A DNA stretch of 64,000 bases from Gallionella sp. (GTDB lineage Bacteria > Pseudomonadota > Gammaproteobacteria > Burkholderiales > Gallionellaceae). Shown here piece by piece: positions 9,101 through 19,263 of this stretch. Under the pieces are notes generated by a model. The model saw only the letters and a program-made list of their open reading frames with translations, was not told the DNA's origin and did not search any database. Location of the stretch: contig JAUXOL010000015.1 of NCBI GenBank assembly GCA_030682375.1, positions 62,001-126,000 on the forward strand, read 5' to 3'. The position numbers and the translations under genes are program-made. Every line of letters begins with the position of its first letter. The stretch's first letter is position 1.

Positions 9101-9983
9101 GGTTGTCCAGCGCGGTGCCCCACAGCACGGCCTTCTTGCCGCCCGCGTTCATCGCGACGTTGCCGCCTATGCAGGAGGCATCCGCCGAGGTCGGATCGAC
9201 CGCGAACACCAGCCCGTCGGCTTCCGCCGCTTCCATCACGCGTCGCGTCACTACGCCCGCGCCGCAATGTACGGTGGCATAAGGCTCGGAAAGTCCCGGC
9301 AGCGTCAGGCGCACGACCGGCGACAGCGTGTCCAGCTTCTCGGTGTTGATGACCGCGGAATGCTTGTCCAGCGGCACGGCGCCGCCGGTGTAGCCGGTGC
9401 CGCCGCCGCGCGGGATGATGGTCAGCTCGAGCTCGATGCAGGCGCGCACCAGATGCGCGACCTCCGCCTCGGTGTCCGGCGCCAGAACCACGAACGGGTA
9501 TTCCACGCGCCAGTCGGTCGCGTCGGTGACATGCGAGACGCGTGCCAGTCCGTCGAACTGGATGTTGTCGCGGCGGGTGATGCGGGAGAGTACGCGCAGC
9601 GCGCGGCGGCGCAGCTGCAGGGTGTGCTCGAATTCGGCCGCGAAACGGTCCACCGCCGCGTCGGCGAGTTCGAGTAGCCGTTTTACCTTCTGGTTATCTC
9701 CCCTGCGCTCTTCGATTGCGTTCAGCCGGTGGCGCAGCGCGCCGACCAGCGCCTCGCGGCGTTTGCGGTTGGCGAGCAGGTCGTCTTCCAGGTAGGGGTT
9801 GCGCGTCAGCACCCAGATGTCGCCCAGCACCTCGTACAGCATCTGCGCGGAGCGGCCGGTACGGCGTTCTTCGCGCAGCGTGTTGATGATGTCCCACGCC
9901 TCGCTGCCCAGAATGCGCAGCACGATCTCGCGGTCGGAGAACGAGGTGTAGTTGTAGGGGATTTCGCGCAAACGTGCCGTCAT
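6123..9983 (-). CDS. Giant FAD-linked oxidase / Fe-S oxidoreductase (D-lactate/2-hydroxyacid dehydrogenase type, DUF3683 family)
   Basis: A 1286-aa fusion. After an N-terminal helical region (about 1-160) comes an FAD-binding PCMH domain with [14 protein letters not shown], then an FAD-oxidase C-terminal domain. Two [4Fe-4S] motifs follow, [12 protein letters not shown] and [15 protein letters not shown], and then two CCG domains ([34 protein letters not shown]). The order matches the large flavin/iron-sulfur dehydrogenases of betaproteobacteria related to D-2-hydroxyglutarate/D-lactate dehydrogenases (YdiJ, GlcD/GlcF), which pass electrons to the quinone pool. The substrate cannot be read from sequence. 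A palindromic repeat lies in frame at residues about 617-640 and adds a Ser/Ala/Thr-rich stretch. No transmembrane helix is evident. Confidence 0.9.
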   Translation of the reverse strand: MTARLREIPYNYTSFSDREIVLRILGSEAWDIINTLREERRTGRSAQMLYEVLGDIWVLTRNPYLEDDLLANRKRREALVGALRHRLNAIEERRGDNQKVKRLLELADAAVDRFAAEFEHTLQLRRRALRVLSRITRRDNIQFDGLARVSHVTDATDWRVEYPFVVLAPDTEAEVAHLVRACIELELTIIPRGGGTGYTGGAVPLDKHSAVINTEKLDTLSPVVRLTLPGLSEPYATVHCGAGVVTRRVMEAAEADGLVFAVDPTSADASCIGGNVAMNAGGKKAVLWGTALDNLASWKMVTPDGLWMLVERLEHNLGKIHDAESVRFRINRFEADGQTPIRRTPHGEPEILTIPGSAFRKEGLGKDVTDKFLSGLPGIQKEGCDGIITSATFILHRAHEHTRTVCLEFFGQVREAVPAIVEITTLLNNRAGSQVFLAGLEHLDERYLKAVGYATKSKRGTRPKMVLVADVVSDDADAAARAASEIVRLANLRHGEGFIAVSAEARKKFWLDRARTAAIAKHTNAFKVNEDVVIPLPRMGDYCDGVERINIELSLKNKLKLLDALDEFFGGELPLRYQDDEQLGDAELLGNRSQAAQQLLAEVRARWQWLLDNLDGACSEWPVAGSQTAGSATSHQLPATGSVFQALQNHSIRASWKRELREPLRQMFSGSTYLPILERCNAIHQGVLKSRVFVALHMHAGDGNVHTNIPVNSDDYAMLQEANGAVDRIMRLAKDLGGVISGDHGIGITKFDFLEPQEIAPFTEYKRRIDPDGRFNKGKLLAGSNLERAYTPSFNLMELESLILEKSELSEISDSIKDCLRCGKCKPVCSTHVPRANLLYSPRNKILATSLLIEAFLYEEQTRRGVSIQHFDEFSDVADHCTVCHRCKTPCPVDIDFGDVSMAMRNFLRKQNKKKFNPGTAAAMAFLNATDPSTIKAIRKLMIEWGYKGQRLGHQLAKRFGLLGNQTKRPPATLGRAPIKAQVIHILNKPLPAKVPSKTARALLDIEDSSVVPIIRDPRKAGEESEAVFYFPGCGSERLFGQVGLATQAMLYDLGVTTVLPPGYLCCGYPQNSTGQGDKAAQITTDNRVLFHRVANTLNYLDIKTVVVSCGTCMDQLLQYQFDKIFPGCRLLDIHEYLLERGVKLGTPTGLRYMYHDPCHTPMKTHQPLKVVNELMATAIPLTDRCCGESGTFAVTRPDISTQVRFRKEEELRKGTDALRADGYDGEVKILTSCPSCHQGLSRYDDDCGTSSEYIVIEMARHLLGPDWLEEYVARANDGGIERVLL
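8065..8132. repeat. Imperfect palindromic repeat inside the flavoprotein gene
   Basis: Left arm 8065-8090 (GTAGCTGGTAGCTGGTGGCT...) and right arm 8106-8132 are inverted copies with 18 of 26 positions matching and a 15-nt loop. Within each arm GTAGC/GTGGC units recur. The reading frame runs through it without a stop, encoding a low-complexity Ser/Ala/Gly/Thr stretch unlike the surrounding protein. It looks like a REP-type intergenic element that landed in a gene. Confidence 0.7.
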
Positions 9984-10089
9984 GGTGAACTCTGGTGAAC
10001 GAGGGGCGCATTCTACCGCAACCCATGGTTGTTCTCGACCCCGCAGGGAGCAGGGGGTTCGTGCGATGCGGCAAGAATCGCGGGATCGC

Positions 10090-13000
10090 CTATTGAGTCC
10101 GGTGCGGCTGCGGATGGTTCTTGGCGACGTAGGCGGCGAATTCGTCCGCCGGCATGGGGCGGCCGATGTGGTAGCCCTGCGCCTCGTCGCAATGGTGGGC
10201 GCGCAGGTAGTCGTACATGGGCTGCTCCTCGATGCCCTCGGCGATGGTGCGCAAACCCAGGCTGCGCGCCATCTGGATGATGGCGCGAACGATGGCCGCG
10301 TCGCTTGGGCTGGTGGTCAGGCCGCGCACGAAGGATTGGTCGATCTTCACCTTGTCCACCGCGAAGCGGCTCAGGTAGGACAGGCTGGAGTAGCCGGTGC
10401 CGAAATCGTCGATGGACAGTTTGACGCCCAGCAATTTGAGCTGGCGCACCGTTTGCAGCACGTTCTCGGTGTCGCGGATCAGGATGGATTCGGTGAGCTC
10501 CAGTTCGAGGAACGGCGGCTCGAGGCCGGATTCGGTGAGCGCCGCGATCACGATCTGTTCCAGATTGCTGCGCTTGAACTGCACGGCAGAGAGATTGACC
10601 GCTATCGTGAAGTCGCTCATGCCGGATTTCTGCCAGGCCACCGCCTGGCGGCAGGCCTCGCGCAGTACCCATTCGCCGATGGGGACGATCAGCCCGCAGT
10701 CCTCGGCGATGGGGATGAAGCGGGCGGGCGGAACGAGGCCGAGTTCCGGATGGTTCCAGCGCAGCAAGGCTTCTGCGCCGAGCAGCGAGCCGTCGGCGAG
10801 ATGGACCTGCGGTTGGTAGTGGACGACGAACTCGCCGCGTTCCAGTGCCAGGCCGAGGCTGGATCGCATGGCGAGCAGCTCGTCCGCGGCGATGTTCATC
10901 TGCGCATCGAAGAAATAGCAGGCATTGCGACCGGCTTCCTTGGCGTGATACATCGCGGTGTCGGCCTTCTTCAGCAGCGTGTCGAAATCGCGGCCGTCGT
11001 CGGGATAGACGACCGCGCCGATCGAAACCGAGCTGGACAGGTTGTGCCGGTCGATGCTGAACGGCAGCGCCAGTTGTTCGAGCATCTTGGTCGAAAAGAA
11101 CGTGATGGCGTCGGTGTCGTGGACCTCGGTGAGCACGATCAGGAACTCGTCGCCGCCCTGGCGGCTGACGGTGTCGGTATCGCGCACGCACAGGCGCAGC
11201 CGTGCGGAGACTTCCTTGAGCAGCGCGTCGCCCACGACATGGCCCAGCGCATCGTTGATCGTCTTGAAATGGTCGAGGTCGAGGAACAGCATCGCCACCT
11301 TGCTGTCGCTGCGTTCCGCATGTGCCGCAGCCTGCTCGAAGCGATCGCGCGCCAGCAGCCGGTTGGGCAGGCCGGTCAGCTGGTCGTGATAGGCGAGATG
11401 CTCGATCTTCGATTCGGCTGCTTTGCGTTCGGTGATGTCGCGGATGATGCCGAATAACTTTATCGGCCTGCCTGCGGCGTCGAGTTCGAGTTCGCCCATG
11501 CCGTGCACCCAGCGTTCCGCCCGGTCGTTCGCGCGCACGATGCGGTACTCCTTGTCGAAGGCGCTCCTGGATTCCAGCAGGTGCGTCAGGTAATCGGCCA
11601 TCTCGGTGCGTTGCGACGGGTGCACCAGCTGCAGCCAGCCTTCCGCATTCCTGGCGTAATGCGCATCGATGCCGAAGATGCTGTCCAGTTCTTCCGAGCT
11701 GCTCCAGAGGTCGACTTCCGTGTCGAAGACATAATGGCCGACCGAGGCCATGCGTTGCGATTGCCGGAGCAGGGCTTCGCTCTTGCTCAATGCTTCCTGC
11801 GCTGCGCGGGATTCGGTGATGTCGCGGCTGATGCCCAGTACGCCCAGCACTCTGCCATTCTCGTCGCGCACCGGTGCCTTGGTGGTTTCCAGCAGGGCGC
11901 GCTTGCCGTCGGCGGCATAGGTGACCCATTCCTCGTTGATGCGGGGCTTGCCTGCCGCCATCGCATCGAGATCGTTCTGGTGGAAGAAGTCGGCCAGTTC
12001 CGTATCGAAGAAGTCGTAGTCGGTCTTGCCCGCGATATCGGCCTCCTTCGCGCCGAACAGGCGTTCGAGCGCCGGGTTGCATAGCAGGTAAATGCCTTCG
12101 TTGTCCTTCATCCAGACTAGCTCCGGGATGGTCTGGATCAGAGAACGCAGGCGAGAGTGCTCGTTTCTCAGTTGCTCTTCCGTTTGTTTGCGCCCGGTGA
12201 TGTCGGCGCAGATGGCGCCGAGCGCATAGACTCTGCCGCTGGTATCGTGCAACGGGAATTTGGTCGAGAAGAAAGTATGCAGTCCGTCGCCGAATTGCGC
12301 GCTTTCGTCGAAGGTCAGCGGCGCGCCGGCAAGGATCGCCTTGCGGTCGTTATTGGCGAAGGTTTCCGCTTCCGCCTCCGGAAAGACTTCCGCTACGCTG
12401 CGGCCGAGCAATTGTTCGCGCGGCAGGCCGAGCATCTGTTCGGTGTAACGATTGACCATCAGGAAGCGGCCGTCGAGGTCCTTGAGCCAGACGATAGCTT
12501 GGGCATTGTCGAAGAAACTGCGCAGCCGTTCCTCGCTTTCCAGCAATGCGGCGTCCGCCTGTTTGCGTTCGGTGATGTCGCGAGCCACCGACAGGATATG
12601 GATTCTGTCGCCTATCTCCACGCGCCGCAGGTTGATCTCCAGCCAGAACTGGCTGCCGTCGCGCCGTCTGGCGCGCCATTCGAAGGTCGGCGTTTCGCCC
12701 TGTCTTGCGCGGGCGAGCCAGTTCATCGCGTTCTTCTGGGTATAGGGCGGAACGTCGGCGCTGATATCGGCGATGCTGAGCCTGCGCAGTTCTTCCCGGT
12801 TGTAACCGAGCTGTTCGAGCGCCTTGGCGTTGGCTTCGACGATCCTTCCGGTATCGGCGTCGCGCAGCAGGATGATGTCGTTGACGTTGTCGAAGATGGT
12901 CTGGAAACGCGCTTCGCTGTCGTGCAGGGATGTCTCGGCGGCGGACTGGCGGCGCAGGGCCTGCGCTACCAGCAGGTAGGCCAGCAGTGCGGTGATCAGC

Positions 13001-13152
13001 ACATAGAACCAGCCCTTGTAGGTCTGGTATTGCGTGAGCAGTTCAGCGTCGGTTATCTGGACGCCCAGAAAATTATCGCTGATGTATATCCACAGCGATC
13101 CGAACAGCAGGTAGATGATGGCGATGCGCAGTGCCGGCATTTGGATTCCCAT
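10090..13152 (-). CDS. Membrane-anchored diguanylate cyclase/phosphodiesterase with four PAS domains
   Basis: Start [12 protein letters not shown] (13152; the second ATG at 13140 is equally possible) was chosen because upstream codons overlap the divergent thpR region and are Arg/Pro-rich non-coding sequence. The roughly 1020-aa product has two N-terminal transmembrane helices ([16 protein letters not shown] and [18 protein letters not shown]), four consecutive PAS/PAC units, then GGDEF and EAL. GGDEF is intact (SRQGGDEF), preceded by an RDTD inhibitory site. EAL is intact ([29 protein letters not shown]). It can in principle both make and degrade c-di-GMP at the inner membrane. The ligands of the PAS domains are unknown. 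It stands 106 bp upstream of the giant flavoprotein gene on the same strand. Confidence 0.93.
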   Translation of the reverse strand: MGIQMPALRIAIIYLLFGSLWIYISDNFLGVQITDAELLTQYQTYKGWFYVLITALLAYLLVAQALRRQSAAETSLHDSEARFQTIFDNVNDIILLRDADTGRIVEANAKALEQLGYNREELRRLSIADISADVPPYTQKNAMNWLARARQGETPTFEWRARRRDGSQFWLEINLRRVEIGDRIHILSVARDITERKQADAALLESEERLRSFFDNAQAIVWLKDLDGRFLMVNRYTEQMLGLPREQLLGRSVAEVFPEAEAETFANNDRKAILAGAPLTFDESAQFGDGLHTFFSTKFPLHDTSGRVYALGAICADITGRKQTEEQLRNEHSRLRSLIQTIPELVWMKDNEGIYLLCNPALERLFGAKEADIAGKTDYDFFDTELADFFHQNDLDAMAAGKPRINEEWVTYAADGKRALLETTKAPVRDENGRVLGVLGISRDITESRAAQEALSKSEALLRQSQRMASVGHYVFDTEVDLWSSSEELDSIFGIDAHYARNAEGWLQLVHPSQRTEMADYLTHLLESRSAFDKEYRIVRANDRAERWVHGMGELELDAAGRPIKLFGIIRDITERKAAESKIEHLAYHDQLTGLPNRLLARDRFEQAAAHAERSDSKVAMLFLDLDHFKTINDALGHVVGDALLKEVSARLRLCVRDTDTVSRQGGDEFLIVLTEVHDTDAITFFSTKMLEQLALPFSIDRHNLSSSVSIGAVVYPDDGRDFDTLLKKADTAMYHAKEAGRNACYFFDAQMNIAADELLAMRSSLGLALERGEFVVHYQPQVHLADGSLLGAEALLRWNHPELGLVPPARFIPIAEDCGLIVPIGEWVLREACRQAVAWQKSGMSDFTIAVNLSAVQFKRSNLEQIVIAALTESGLEPPFLELELTESILIRDTENVLQTVRQLKLLGVKLSIDDFGTGYSSLSYLSRFAVDKVKIDQSFVRGLTTSPSDAAIVRAIIQMARSLGLRTIAEGIEEQPMYDYLRAHHCDEAQGYHIGRPMPADEFAAYVAKNHPQPHRTQ

Positions 13153-13247
13153 CGCATTTGATCCGGCGTTCACCCTACACCAGCCCATGTCCAGAGGCAA
13201 ATCCCTGGGGAAAATCGTCGATCCCGGATGTGGTGTAATCTGCCCGT

Positions 13248-13802
13248 ATGAGCGATGCGTCTTTTTCCCGTTTGCGGGTGTTCTTCGCGCTCTGGCCCGG
13301 TGCGCCGGAGCGTGCCGCGCTGGCTGACTGGCAGCCGCCGTTGCGCGAACTGTGCGGCGGCAAGGCGATGCGCGCCGATACCCTGCACGCGACGCTGGTG
13401 TTCCTCGGCGATGTCTCCGTCCACAGCCTGGAGGCACTGAGGCTGGCGGCGAAGGAGGTTGAGGGAACGGCCTTCGATCTTCGCCTCGATAACGCGCGCT
13501 ATTGGGGGCACAACCACATCGCCTATGCCGCGCCATCGGCCGTTCCTCCGGCGTTGTCGGCGCTGGTGGGCGAGCTGGAGCAGCGGCTGCGCGCCCATCG
13601 CTTCCGCTTCGATTCCCATGCCTGGAAGCCGCATGTCACGCTGTTGCGCCACGCCCAGTGGAGCGACGATCCGCTGCCGGTCATGCCCGAGGTGGTCTGG
13701 CGGGCTCATGACTTCGTGCTGGTGCAGTCGCTGCGCGACGAGCAGGGCCCACGCTACGAGGTGCTGGCGCGATTCCCGTTGGCGCCCCGCCGGGTGATAT
13801 GA
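13248..13802 (+). CDS. thpR: RNA 2',3'-cyclic phosphodiesterase (2'-5' RNA ligase family)
   Basis: The 184-aa protein has the two HxTx motifs of the 2H phosphoesterase superfamily: LHATLVFLG (about residue 47) and KPHVTLLRHA (about residue 125), together with the N-terminal RVFFALWP strand typical of ThpR/LigT. The family opens 2',3'-cyclic phosphates on RNA ends, and can reversibly ligate 2'-5' bonds in vitro. It is divergent from the upstream GGDEF-EAL gene, with about 95 bp between the starts. Length is normal for the family. Confidence 0.92.
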   Translation: MSDASFSRLRVFFALWPGAPERAALADWQPPLRELCGGKAMRADTLHATLVFLGDVSVHSLEALRLAAKEVEGTAFDLRLDNARYWGHNHIAYAAPSAVPPALSALVGELEQRLRAHRFRFDSHAWKPHVTLLRHAQWSDDPLPVMPEVVWRAHDFVLVQSLRDEQGPRYEVLARFPLAPRRVI

Positions 13803-13855
13803 TTTGCCCGTAACCATAAGAGCGGCGATATTGCCGCCAGGACCAGGAGGAGCAA

Positions 13856-14080
13856 GTGAAGGAAGCCAAGCGTCACACGGCGATGCATCGCTGCGAAAGT
13901 TGCGCGAAGACGATCAAACTCAGGCACGGCACTAACCATGTGGCTTGTACGGCACATCTGACGGTCTTGCCTGCCGATCATGCCGCCGATTGCGACGAGT
14001 ATGAGCCGATCACCGAGCAGCCGACATCCGTTGGAGCAGAGGCTCACGCTACCCCGGAAGACAGCCCGAAAGCGCCATGA
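13856..14080 (+). CDS. Small Cys-containing protein, 74 aa, coupled to the truncated haemoglobin
   Basis: Starts at GTG with a strong Shine-Dalgarno AGGAGG 6 bp upstream, which decides the start. The product has CxxC (HRCESCAKTI) and further Cys at ACTAH and ADCDEY, so it may form a small zinc ribbon or a redox site. The C-terminal third is Ala/Pro/Glu-rich and probably disordered. The stop overlaps the start of the next gene (ATGA), implying translational coupling with the globin. No family recognised; a role with the globin is inferred only from coupling. Confidence 0.7.
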   Translation: MKEAKRHTAMHRCESCAKTIKLRHGTNHVACTAHLTVLPADHAADCDEYEPITEQPTSVGAEAHATPEDSPKAP

Positions 14081-14475
14081 CTACAGAGCTCAGAATACTC
14101 ACGCATTACGAACGCATCGGCGGCGAGCCGCAAGTGCGCGCGCTGGTGCAGCGCTTCTACGAGCTGATGGACGAGCTGCCTGAAGCCTACGGCATCCGCA
14201 AGATGCATGCGGAAAGCCTGGATGGCGCATCCGATAAGCTGTTCAAGTTCCTCTCCGGCTGGATGGGCGGCCCGCAGCTGTTCGTGCAGGAATTCGGCGA
14301 ACCTTTTTTGCGCCGCCGGCATTTTCCTTTCGCGATCGGTGAGTCGGAACGCGACCAGTGGCTGATGTGCATGGATCAGGCATTGAACGATGTCGTCGCA
14401 GACGCCGAATTGCGGGGCGAGCTCTCCGCCGCCTTCGCCAAGGTGGCGGATCACATGCGCAACCGCGCCGGATAG
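14077..14475 (+). CDS. Group II truncated haemoglobin (trHbO-like)
   Basis: 132 aa, the usual length of group II truncated globins. Recognisable are LTHYERIGGEPQVRALVQRF (helices A-B), the region LFKFLSGWMGGPQLF before the proximal side, and RRRHFPFAIGESERDQWL, which carries the proximal His and the conserved Trp. These globins bind O2/NO and are linked to oxidative and nitrosative stress or terminal oxidase support. The gene is coupled by a 4-nt overlap to the small Cys protein upstream and is followed 21 bp later by corA. Confidence 0.92.
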   Translation: MTTELRILTHYERIGGEPQVRALVQRFYELMDELPEAYGIRKMHAESLDGASDKLFKFLSGWMGGPQLFVQEFGEPFLRRRHFPFAIGESERDQWLMCMDQALNDVVADAELRGELSAAFAKVADHMRNRAG

Positions 14476-14496
14476 AATTTTTCACAGGGTCTGACG

Positions 14497-15459
14497 ATGC
14501 TGCATGCCTTCACGCTGAACAGCGGCCGCCTGAGTCGCATCCATTTCGAGGAAGACGACGACCTGCGCACCGACCAGCCGATCTGGATCGATGTCGTCGC
14601 GCCGACCGAGGAGGAGCGTGACTGGCTGGAACAGACCTACCGGCTGACGCTGCCGAAGCCGACTCATCTGCGCGACATCGAGGCCAGCGCGCGTTTCTAC
14701 GAGGAGGGCGGCGAGCTGCATCTGCGTTCGGATTTCCTCTACGGCAAGGAGAGCGGTTCGCGCAGCGTGACCGTGGCCTTCGTGCTGACCGGCACCACGC
14801 TCATCAGCGTGCACGCCGAAGACCTGCCGCTGTTTCGCCTGATGCGCATCCGCACCCACGGACAGTCGGGCGAGATCGAGGATAGCCGCGATGTGCTGAT
14901 CGACCTGTATGCGATGGATGTGGAGCTGTCGGCGGACGCGCTCGAAGAAGTGTATGCCGATCTTGGCGGAGTCAGCGGCAGGGTGCTGGGCGACAAGGCG
15001 CTCAGCGACCGCGAGGCCGCCGAGGTGCTGGCCAGCATCGCGCACGGCGAGCACATCAACGGCCGCATCCGTCGCAACGTGATGGATACCCGTCGTGCGA
15101 TCTCCTTCCTGCTGCGCAGCAAGCGGCTTTCACTGGCCCAGCAGGACGAGGCGCACCAGATCGTGCAGGACATCGACTCGCTCGACGGCCATACCGCGTT
15201 CCTGTTCGACAAGATCAACTTCCTGATGGACGCCACGGTCGGCTTCATCAACATCAACCAGAACAAGATCGTGCGCCTGTTCTCGGTTGCCTCGGTGGGC
15301 CTGCTGCCGCCGACGCTGATCGCGTCCATCTACGGCATGAATTTCACCATCATGCCGGAGCTGTCCTGGAAGCTGGGCTACCCGTTTGCACTGCTGCTGA
15401 TGCTGCTATCGGTCGCGGTGCCGTTCGCGATATTCCACCGCAAGGGCTGGCTGAAATAA
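14497..15459 (+). CDS. corA: CorA-type magnesium/cobalt transporter
   Basis: 320 aa with a large cytosolic N-terminal domain and the signature YGMNF (about residue 281) before the second transmembrane helix (YPFALLLMLLSVAVPFAIF), ending in the basic tail HRKGWLK. This is the pentameric CorA family that admits Mg2+ (and Co2+, Ni2+). It follows the globin gene closely and is convergent with tcdA, with one base between stop codons. Confidence 0.92.
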   Translation: MLHAFTLNSGRLSRIHFEEDDDLRTDQPIWIDVVAPTEEERDWLEQTYRLTLPKPTHLRDIEASARFYEEGGELHLRSDFLYGKESGSRSVTVAFVLTGTTLISVHAEDLPLFRLMRIRTHGQSGEIEDSRDVLIDLYAMDVELSADALEEVYADLGGVSGRVLGDKALSDREAAEVLASIAHGEHINGRIRRNVMDTRRAISFLLRSKRLSLAQQDEAHQIVQDIDSLDGHTAFLFDKINFLMDATVGFININQNKIVRLFSVASVGLLPPTLIASIYGMNFTIMPELSWKLGYPFALLLMLLSVAVPFAIFHRKGWLK

Positions 15460-15460
15460 C

Positions 15461-16228
15461 CTAATTCGAGGGAGTCGATACGATGCGCTCGACGCACCAC
15501 GACGCGGCGGCGAAGCCCATCGCGGCGGTGACCGTCACCGACGAGCCGTAGCCGGAGCAGCTCAGGTCTCCGGTGGCGCAGACGGTGCTGCGCTTGGACG
15601 GCTCTTCCAGATACACGCAGGCCGCGCCGAACTTGCCGTTCTTCTTCGGCTGGATGTTGTAATCCTTGCGCAACATGTTGCGGATGCGCGCCAGCAGCGC
15701 GTCCTGGGTGGTGCGGCCGAGGTCGTCGCAGCGCAGCTTCAGCGGATCGCGCTTGCCGCCCGCCGCACCGCACACCACCAGCGGAATCTTGTTGAAACGC
15801 GCATGCACGATCAGCGCGGCCTTCACCTTCGCCTCGTCGCAGGCGTCGATCACCGCATCGAACGCGTCCGCCGGGATCAGTTGCGTCATGTTCTCTGCGG
15901 TCAGAAAGTCGTCCACCGGCGTCACCCGGCAATCGGGATTGATGTCGCGTATCCGCGTTTCCAGCGCGGCCACCTTGGCTTCGCCCAGCGTGCTGGTCAG
16001 CGCCTGAACCTGGCGGTTCACGTTGGACACCGCGACATGGTCGAAGTCGATCAGCGTGATGTTGCCTATCCCGCTGCGCGCCAGCGCCTCCGCCGTCCAG
16101 GAGCCGACGCCGCCGACACCGACCACCGCGACGCGGGCGCGGTGCAGCGCGATGCGCGAGCCAGCGCCGTATAGCCGGTCGAGTCCGCCGAAGCGGCGGT
16201 CGTGCGAGTCGTCGAGGAGATGTGTCAT
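15461..16228 (-). CDS. tcdA: tRNA threonylcarbamoyladenosine dehydratase
   Basis: 255 aa of the E1/MoeB/ThiF superfamily: RFGGLDRLYG at the N-terminus, nucleotide-binding VVGVGGVGSWTAEALARSG, and the acidic turn LIDFDHVAVSNVNRQ. The run of residues ACVYLEEPSKR and SYGSSV-like C-terminal part fit TcdA (CsdL), which cyclises t6A to ct6A at position 37 of ANN-decoding tRNAs using ATP. No CxxC zinc pair is evident, as expected for TcdA versus MoeB. Confidence 0.92.
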   Translation of the reverse strand: MTHLLDDSHDRRFGGLDRLYGAGSRIALHRARVAVVGVGGVGSWTAEALARSGIGNITLIDFDHVAVSNVNRQVQALTSTLGEAKVAALETRIRDINPDCRVTPVDDFLTAENMTQLIPADAFDAVIDACDEAKVKAALIVHARFNKIPLVVCGAAGGKRDPLKLRCDDLGRTTQDALLARIRNMLRKDYNIQPKKNGKFGAACVYLEEPSKRSTVCATGDLSCSGYGSSVTVTAAMGFAAASWCVERIVSTPSN

Positions 16229-16288
16229 GGCGCGGATTATATCGTCGTAGAGGCGCGATTGAGCGTGTGCTGTTGGGGCTTTATCCCC

Positions 16289-17092
16289 TTACAGCCAAGG
16301 CCTGCCCCTTGCGGGTGCATCGCGCAGATTGGCCAGTTTCGGCAGAACCTCCAATGCATTCTCCGTGGTGGCCTGCGCAATCTCTTCGATGCTCATGCCG
16401 CGCAACTCCGCCAGCGTCTGTGCGATGCGCGGGATGTATTCAGGCTTGTTCGGCTGACCGCGTTCGAGGAAGTCCGGCGGGATATCCGGTGCATCGGTCT
16501 CCAGCACGATGGCCTCCAGCGGAAGCGTCGCCGCGAACTCGCGCAGACGCGTCGCGCGCGAGTAGGTCATCGCGCCGCCGAAACCGAGCTTGAAGCCCAG
16601 CTTGATGAACTCGTCCGCCTGCTGCCTGCTGCCGTTGAAGGCATGCGCGATGCCATGCACTTTATGCTGGCGCAGATGTTTCAGCACGATGTCCTGTGCC
16701 CGGCGGATGTGCAGCAGCACGGGCAGGTTGAACTCCTGCGCGAGCTTCAGTTGTTCCGCGAAAAAATATTCTTGCTGTGCGCGGTCGTAATGGTCGATGA
16801 AGAAATCCAGCCCGATCTCGCCGACCGCGACGGTATCCGGCCGCACCAGATACTCGCGCAGTTCGGTCAGGTCCTGCGGCAGCGCGCCGTCGGTGTACAT
16901 AGGATGGATGCCATAAGCGGGTGCGCAGCCCGGATAGCGTTCGCACAGCTCGCGCACGATGCCGAAGTTCGCGCGTGCGACCGAGGGCACGACGATGCGG
17001 CTCACACCCGCCCTATCGGCGGCTTGCACGACGTCGGTCTGAGCGTCGCCGAGTTCGTCGGCGTCGAGATGGCAGTGGGTGTCGATGAACAT
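16289..17092 (-). CDS. TatD-family metal-dependent hydrolase (DNase)
   Basis: 267 aa. The metal-binding THCHLD motif is at residues 5-10, followed by AYGIHPMY, VGEIGLDFF, LPVLLHIRRA, HAFNGS and the late LETDAPDIPP, the full TatD signature set. The family contains 3'-5' DNases with roles in repair or tRNA quality control. It lies one base after the oxidoreductase gene on the same strand, so they may be cotranscribed. TatD, YcfH and YjjV types cannot be separated with confidence. Confidence 0.9.
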   Translation of the reverse strand: MFIDTHCHLDADELGDAQTDVVQAADRAGVSRIVVPSVARANFGIVRELCERYPGCAPAYGIHPMYTDGALPQDLTELREYLVRPDTVAVGEIGLDFFIDHYDRAQQEYFFAEQLKLAQEFNLPVLLHIRRAQDIVLKHLRQHKVHGIAHAFNGSRQQADEFIKLGFKLGFGGAMTYSRATRLREFAATLPLEAIVLETDAPDIPPDFLERGQPNKPEYIPRIAQTLAELRGMSIEEIAQATTENALEVLPKLANLRDAPARGRPWL

Positions 17093-17093
17093 G

Positions 17094-18095
17094 TCAGTCC
17101 ATCGTCAGCACGATCTTGCCTGTCATGCCTCCGGCCTCGATCAGCCGGTGCGCCTCGGCGGCCTGTTCCAGCGGCAGCCTGTGCGTGACCAGCACGCCGA
17201 GCTGGCCAGCCTCGACCAGTTTCGCACCTTCCTCCAGTATCTTGCGCTGGCGCACGCGCTCGTCGTGCAAATTTAGCGCCTGCGGCGTGAGCATCAGTTC
17301 GAAGCCCAGCGACAGGTTGCGCAGCCGCGCGAGCTGCACGTCGGCCGCGGCGAGCGGTGTGGCGAGCACGCTGACGACTTTGCCGCCGATGCGCGCTGCG
17401 TTCAGCGAGCGGATATAAGTCTCGCCGCCGACGGTGTCGAACACTACGTCCACGCCCTTCCCTTCGGTGCAGGCCAGCGTCTCCTGAACGAAGTCCTGCT
17501 CGCGGTAGTTGATGATCTTGTCGGCATGGAGGCCGCGCGCCAGACCGGCCTTGCGCTCGTCGCCGACAGTGACGACGAGGTGCGCGCCGAGGTGATGCGC
17601 CAGTTGCAACGCGACATGTCCGACGCCGCCCGCGGCGGCATGGATGAGTATCGTCTGTTTTGCTTGCAGGTTGGCGCGCTCGACCAGCGCCTCCCAGGCG
17701 GTGATCAGCACCAGCGGCAGCGCGGCGCTGTCCTGCAAGCTGAGGTTCGCGGGTTTCGCCGCGCAGTATTCCTCGTGCAGCGTGGTGTATTCGGCGTAGT
17801 TGCCCGGCTCGTCGCCCAGCCCGCCGTTGCAGAAATACACTTCGTCGCCGACCTTGAAGCGCGTTACTTCGCTGCCGATCGCCTCGACGACGCCTGCGCC
17901 GTCGCAACCGAGGATCGCGGGCAGCTTGTCCGGATGATAGGCGGGTTTCGCGCGCAGCTTGGTGTCCACCGGGTTCACGCCTGCTGCGGCAAGCTTCACG
18001 CGCAGGTGGTGCGGCGAGGGGAGCTCCGGTTTCGGGATGTCGCGCAGTTGCAGCACGTCGGTGCCGCCGGGAGCGGTGGCGAGTATGGCTTTCAT
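17094..18095 (-). CDS. NADPH:quinone reductase-like medium-chain oxidoreductase
   Basis: 333 aa of the MDR superfamily. GroES-like N-terminal domain with LAAAGVNPVDTKLRA and GCDGAGVVEAIGSEVTRFKVGDEV; Rossmann domain with HAAAGGVGHVALQLAHHLGA and VDVVFDTVGGETY. Catalytic-zinc ligands of alcohol dehydrogenases are lacking, so a quinone or enone reductase is likely. Divergent from aroC, with 70 bp between starts. Physiological substrate unknown. Confidence 0.88.
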   Translation of the reverse strand: MKAILATAPGGTDVLQLRDIPKPELPSPHHLRVKLAAAGVNPVDTKLRAKPAYHPDKLPAILGCDGAGVVEAIGSEVTRFKVGDEVYFCNGGLGDEPGNYAEYTTLHEEYCAAKPANLSLQDSAALPLVLITAWEALVERANLQAKQTILIHAAAGGVGHVALQLAHHLGAHLVVTVGDERKAGLARGLHADKIINYREQDFVQETLACTEGKGVDVVFDTVGGETYIRSLNAARIGGKVVSVLATPLAAADVQLARLRNLSLGFELMLTPQALNLHDERVRQRKILEEGAKLVEAGQLGVLVTHRLPLEQAAEAHRLIEAGGMTGKIVLTMD

Positions 18096-18165
18096 CGGCT
18101 TCTCAAAGGTAAGCGGGGATAAGCGCTATGTTAAACTTGCGCAATCAATTTAGCGAGACGACACC

Positions 18166-19254
18166 ATGTCCGGCAACACTTTTGGAACGCTCTTTACAGT
18201 CACATCCTTCGGCGAATCGCACGGGGCGGCCATCGGCTGCATCGTCGATGGCTGCCCGCCGGGGCTCTCCTTGTGCGAAGCCGACATTCAGCATGACCTC
18301 GACCGCCGCAAGCCGGGCACCTCGCGCCATGTGACGCAACGCCGCGAATCCGACACTGTGGAAATCCTGTCCGGTGTGTTCGAGGGCAAGACCACCGGCA
18401 CGCCCATCGCGCTGCTGATCCGCAACGAAGACCAGCGCAGCAAGGACTATGGCAGTATCGCCGAGACCTTCCGCCCCGGCCACGCCGACTACACCTATTG
18501 GCAGAAATACGGCATTCGCGACTACCGCGGCGGCGGCCGCTCGTCCGCGCGCGAGACCGCGGCGCGCGTCGCGGCGGGCGTGATCGCGAAGAAGTGGCTG
18601 AACGAAAGATTCGGCGTGACCGTGCGCGGCTACCTTGCGCAGCTCGGCGAGATCGCCGTGCCGTTCAGGAGCTGGGACGACGTGCCGAACAACCCGTTCT
18701 TCGCGCCAGACGTGAGCGTGGTTCCCGCGCTGGAAGACTACATGGATGCGTTGCGCAAATCCGGCGACTCCATCGGCGCGAAGCTCGCCGTCGTCGCTAA
18801 CAACGTCCCGGTCGGCTGGGGCGAGCCGGTGTTCGACCGACTCGATGCCGACATCGCGCATGCGCTGATGGGCATCAATGCGGTCAAGGGCGTGGAGATC
18901 GGCGCGGGCTTCGCCTGCGTTGCGCAGAAGGGCAGCGAACACGGCGACGAACTCACCCCGGACGGTTTCCGTTCCAATAATGCCGGCGGCGTCCTTGGCG
19001 GCATCTCGACCGGCCAGGACATCGTCGCGCACTACGCGATCAAGCCGACCTCCAGCATCCGCATAGAGCGCGACTCCATCGACAAGGCCGGTAACCCGGC
19101 GAAGGTCTCCACCGAAGGCCGCCACGACCCCTGCGTCGGCATTCGCGCGACCCCTATCGCCGAAGCGATGGTGGCGCTGGTGCTGATGGATCATGCGTTG
19201 AGGCATCGGGCGCAGAATGGGGATGTGGTTTGTGAGACGCCGAAGATACGTTGA
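18166..19254 (+). CDS. aroC: Chorismate synthase
   Basis: 362 aa, full length. Signatures: [11 protein letters not shown] near the N-terminus, [18 protein letters not shown], and [18 protein letters not shown] in the middle. The enzyme converts EPSP to chorismate with reduced FMN, the last common step of aromatic amino-acid synthesis. No other aro gene is adjacent. Its end is 10 bp from the AT-rich orphan gene. Confidence 0.97.
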   Translation: MSGNTFGTLFTVTSFGESHGAAIGCIVDGCPPGLSLCEADIQHDLDRRKPGTSRHVTQRRESDTVEILSGVFEGKTTGTPIALLIRNEDQRSKDYGSIAETFRPGHADYTYWQKYGIRDYRGGGRSSARETAARVAAGVIAKKWLNERFGVTVRGYLAQLGEIAVPFRSWDDVPNNPFFAPDVSVVPALEDYMDALRKSGDSIGAKLAVVANNVPVGWGEPVFDRLDADIAHALMGINAVKGVEIGAGFACVAQKGSEHGDELTPDGFRSNNAGGVLGGISTGQDIVAHYAIKPTSSIRIERDSIDKAGNPAKVSTEGRHDPCVGIRATPIAEAMVALVLMDHALRHRAQNGDVVCETPKIR

Positions 19255-19263
19255 AAGGCAAGC

